Under the pieces are notes generated by a model. The model was not told the DNA's origin. It searched no databases and saw only the letters and a program-made list of their open reading frames with translations. Shown in pieces: positions 5,693 through 6,833 of a stretch of 6,833 nt of DNA. The stretch comes from Spartobacteria bacterium (GTDB taxonomy: Bacteria > Verrucomicrobiota > Verrucomicrobiia > Chthoniobacterales > Chthoniobacteraceae): positions 1 through 6,833 of the forward strand of contig JANXZI010000670.1 in the NCBI GenBank assembly GCA_025355595.1, written 5' to 3'. The stretch's first letter is position 1. Each line of letters begins with the position of its first letter. Made by a program: the position numbers and the translations under genes.

Positions 5693-6400
5693 CTACGTTG
5701 CCCGCCCGAGCCGCTTCCTGATCCGCGCCGCGATGCGCTCTTTCAGTGGAGCCTTCACAGCCTTCACGACAGGCGGCGGCTGCAGCAGCCAGATGTTCGC
5801 GATGCGCGGTGAACGGAACAAATCCTCTGGCGCCGCATGCTTCACATCGAGCCCCGGCACGGGATCAATGCCCGCCTTTCGCAGCACATGCGTGACGAAT
5901 GCCGAGCAGAAAAGCGACTGAGGCCGCGCCAGCGGATTCGGCCGCGCACGCATCGCCGGGCGTCGCAGCGCGATGAGGGTGCCCATCAGTTCGCGCAGCG
6001 AATAGCGCGTGCGGCCCGCGACCATCTCCAGCGACTCGCGCATCATCGCACCCACCTCCCCGTCCCCGAGGCCGAAGTCGAGCACCGCGAGCACCGGATA
6101 GTTTTTCTCGATGCAAAATTTCTCGATGCGGTTCTCCTGCACGCCGAGCCGGATGTTTTTCCGATGCACCTCGAGGTCGCTCTCGAAGACCCAGTGATGT
6201 CCGTCATGCCGCGTCCCCTGAAAAAGAAACGCGTGCGACCACAGGCTCGACTGGCGTTCCTCATCGAGCCCCCGCTGCAAACGCTTGATGAGCCTGCTCA
6301 CCACATCCGCCCCGCCCGCGAGCCCGATGCGCCCCGGCGCGGCATACGTGTGAAGGAACTCGCGATTCGAAATCCCGGAGACGGTCTGGGGCAGCGGCAT
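5693..6400 (-). CDS. Permuted papain-fold cysteine hydrolase, YiiX/C92-like
   Basis: A 235-residue protein without a signal peptide or membrane helix, probably cytoplasmic. The order of its conserved blocks fits the circularly permuted papain/NlpC-P60 hydrolases (YiiX/YaeF type). A GRIGLAGG-like strand (23-30) plays the part of the family's 'GDIvLv' block. Then come SHAFLFQG with candidate catalytic His56, FESD with Glu73, and finally FCSAFVTHVL with candidate nucleophile Cys165, where His precedes Cys as expected for the permuted fold. The C-terminus (about 207-235) is basic. Members are thought to act as amidases, peptidases or lipid hydrolases; the substrate here is unknown. ATG 6400 is the most upstream possible start because an in-frame TGA lies two codons before it; no clear ribosome binding site is seen. 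The gene converges on rng and ends inside a repeat arm. I am fairly sure of the fold, not of the substrate. Confidence 0.7.
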   Translation of the reverse strand: MPLPQTVSGISNREFLHTYAAPGRIGLAGGADVVSRLIKRLQRGLDEERQSSLWSHAFLFQGTRHDGHHWVFESDLEVHRKNIRLGVQENRIEKFCIEKNYPVLAVLDFGLGDGEVGAMMRESLEMVAGRTRYSLRELMGTLIALRRPAMRARPNPLARPQSLFCSAFVTHVLRKAGIDPVPGLDVKHAAPEDLFRSPRIANIWLLQPPPVVKAVKAPLKERIAARIRKRLGRAT

Positions 6401-6462
6401 GGCTCATCTACGCGCGCCAGACACCGCGGGCAAGCGGGTAGCGCGATGGCATAGAAATGAGA

Positions 6463-6478
6463 CGATGCTCGTGCATCG
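6463..6478 (-). other. Small hairpin in the hydrolase 5' region
   Basis: CGATGC (6463-6468) and GCATCG (6473-6478) are perfect 6-bp inverted arms around a TCGT loop, 63-78 nt upstream of the hydrolase ATG. It could be an operator-like dyad or a leader hairpin, or chance in a GC-rich region. I see no convincing -10/-35 pair beside it. Confidence 0.3.
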
Positions 6479-6507
6479 CGGCAACGCCTGCGGCGGGCTC
6501 AACTTCG

Positions 6508-6600
6508 AACGCGCAACGCCCAACGTCCAACGTCCAAAGAAAGCAATTCTCCTGAATCCGAATTCCGTCCTTGGACGTTGGGAGTTGCGCGTTGCGCGTT
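6508..6600. repeat. Long inverted repeat made of opposing heptamer arrays
   Basis: Arms 6508-6537 and 6571-6600 are reverse complements at 27 of 30 positions, separated by a 33-nt spacer that is less GC-rich and contains two AATTC words. It occupies the middle of the 294-nt gap (6401-6694) between the divergent hydrolase and response-regulator genes. As RNA or single-stranded DNA it would form a very stable stem. It might be a terminator-like barrier, a dispersed repeat, or a by-product of inverted heptamer duplication. Confidence 0.8.
6510..6537. repeat. Heptamer array, CGNCCAA-type x4 (left arm)
   Basis: Four head-to-tail 7-mers are present: CGCGCAA, CGCCCAA, CGTCCAA, CGTCCAA. They belong to the same family and orientation as the perfect array at positions 1-28. 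This array forms the left arm of the inverted repeat with 6571-6600. Confidence 0.85.
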
Positions 6601-6605
6601 GGGCG
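6571..6605. repeat. Heptamer array, TTGNNNG-type x5 (right arm)
   Basis: Five 7-mers are present: TTGGACG, TTGGGAG, TTGCGCG, TTGCGCG, TTGGGCG. They are the reverse-complement orientation of the CGNCCAA family, with a degenerate sixth unit (TTGACTG) after them. The array has one unit more than the left arm, so the two arms are not a simple exact copy. Confidence 0.85.
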
Positions 6606-6694
6606 TTGACTGCCGCGTTCATCGCAGTTCACACAATCGTGACATCCCCCAGCTTGCCGGTGGCGGAATGCGCGGCACACTTGCCCCGCTTTCC

Positions 6695-6833
6695 ATGAGC
6701 AAAACCACCAGCAAAAAAATCCTCGTCGCCGAGGACGAAGAAGACGTCCGGCGGCTCGTCTGCAACAGTCTGAAAAACGCCGGCTTTGCCACGCTGGAAG
6801 CTGGGGACGGCCCCGGCGCACTCGAGACCGCAC
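6695..6833 (+). CDS. Response regulator receiver domain, N-terminal part (truncated by window end)
   Basis: Only the first 46 residues are in the window. They match the start of a CheY-like receiver: beta strand KILVAED (8-14) with the acidic Mg-binding pair E13/D14, then the helix DEEDVRRLVCNSLKNAG, then the strand FATLEAGDG leading into the second helix. The phosphoacceptor Asp and any output domain lie beyond the end, so the type of regulator cannot be stated. I chose ATG 6695 because the receiver usually starts a few residues before the first strand. An in-frame ATG at 6668 would add nine residues. Neither has an ideal ribosome binding site; GGTGG at 6659-6663 would favour 6668. It is divergent from the hydrolase gene, with the heptamer inverted repeat between them. 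Confidence 0.88.
   Translation, partial: MSKTTSKKILVAEDEEDVRRLVCNSLKNAGFATLEAGDGPGALETA

Larger units (their letters stand above)
5439..5699. repeat. Nested imperfect palindrome filling the convergent intergenic region
   Basis: No gene is supported in 5428-5692. Instead three pairs of inverted arms share nearly the same centre (about 5566-5569). The outer pair is 5439-5465 with 5673-5699 (22 of 27 positions match), including GTAGGCGAGG on each arm. The middle pair is 5479-5508 with 5623-5652 (25 of 30), including GCGCGGGGAGC. The inner pair is 5545-5551 with 5584-5590 (CGCGTGT/ACACGCG, 7 of 7). Several short perfect hairpins sit within the arms. The right outer arm contains the stop codon of the minus-strand gene. 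It may be a miniature-element-like or REP-like dispersed repeat, or a bidirectional terminator; the sequence alone does not decide. Confidence 0.8.

Noticed and set aside
5439..5699. Insertion sequence with terminal inverted repeats
   Set aside because: There is no transposase gene inside and I see no clear target-site duplication; the arms are concentric throughout rather than only terminal, so only a miniature or non-autonomous element remains possible.
5148..5921. A 257-codon plus-strand open frame across the rng end and the intergenic palindrome
   Set aside because: It starts inside rng in another frame, runs through repeats and ends antisense to the hydrolase; the product is low-complexity Arg/Pro-rich.
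5837..6454. A 205-codon plus-strand open frame opposite the hydrolase
   Set aside because: It is an Arg/His/Pro-rich antisense frame with no domain, whereas the minus-strand frame has conserved catalytic blocks.
6404..6622. A 72-codon minus-strand open frame across the heptamer inverted repeat
   Set aside because: Much of the reading frame is created by translated heptamers (QRATRNSQR-type peptide), and there is no domain or ribosome binding site.
6606..6637. Possible sigma-70 promoter, TTGACT then CACAAT, before the response regulator
   Set aside because: The spacer is 20 nt and the -10 match is poor; TTGACT is also just the degenerate sixth heptamer unit.
6408..6833. A 141-codon minus-strand open frame at the window end
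   Set aside because: It is antisense to the response regulator start and runs through the heptamer repeats; its composition is Arg/Cys/Trp-rich and unlike a real protein.

Overview
The window is high-G+C bacterial DNA. It carries the membrane half of a rod-shape (elongasome) gene cluster, followed by RNase G, then a separate hydrolase gene and the start of a response regulator. I favour Verrucomicrobiota or a close PVC relative, at moderate confidence. The reasons are the gene order mreC-mreD-PBP2-rng, the near absence of Shine-Dalgarno sequences inside the cluster, and intergenic spaces full of 7-bp repeat arrays and hairpin-rich dispersed-type repeats. I recall such repeats from that phylum but cannot check this here.

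Layout. Positions 1-92 form a leader with two different heptamer arrays, ending in a strong ribosome binding site for mreC (93-929). mreD (933-1469), the class B transpeptidase PBP2/mrdA (1474-3807) and RNase G (3823-5427) follow on the same strand with gaps of 3, 4 and 15 nt, so they very likely form one operon. mreB would be expected upstream but lies outside the window. Positions 5428-5692 contain no gene. Together with a few flanking bases (5439-5699) this stretch is a set of concentric inverted repeats between convergent genes. A minus-strand gene (6400 down to 5693) encodes a permuted papain-fold cysteine hydrolase of the YiiX/C92 type. Positions 6401-6694 hold a small hairpin and a 30-bp inverted repeat built from the same heptamer family as position 1. 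A response regulator begins at 6695 and runs off the end.

How the genes work together. MreC and MreD are the inner-membrane scaffold that links cytoplasmic MreB filaments to the peptidoglycan-synthesising PBP2, so three consecutive genes encode one machine. RNase G (cafA) also follows mreBCD in E. coli; here PBP2 sits between mreD and rng. The hydrolase and response regulator show no clear functional link to the cluster.

I see no mobile element with a transposase, CRISPR array, rRNA, tRNA or recognisable riboswitch. The least explained structure is the nested palindrome at 5439-5699, followed by the heptamer arrays at both ends of the window.
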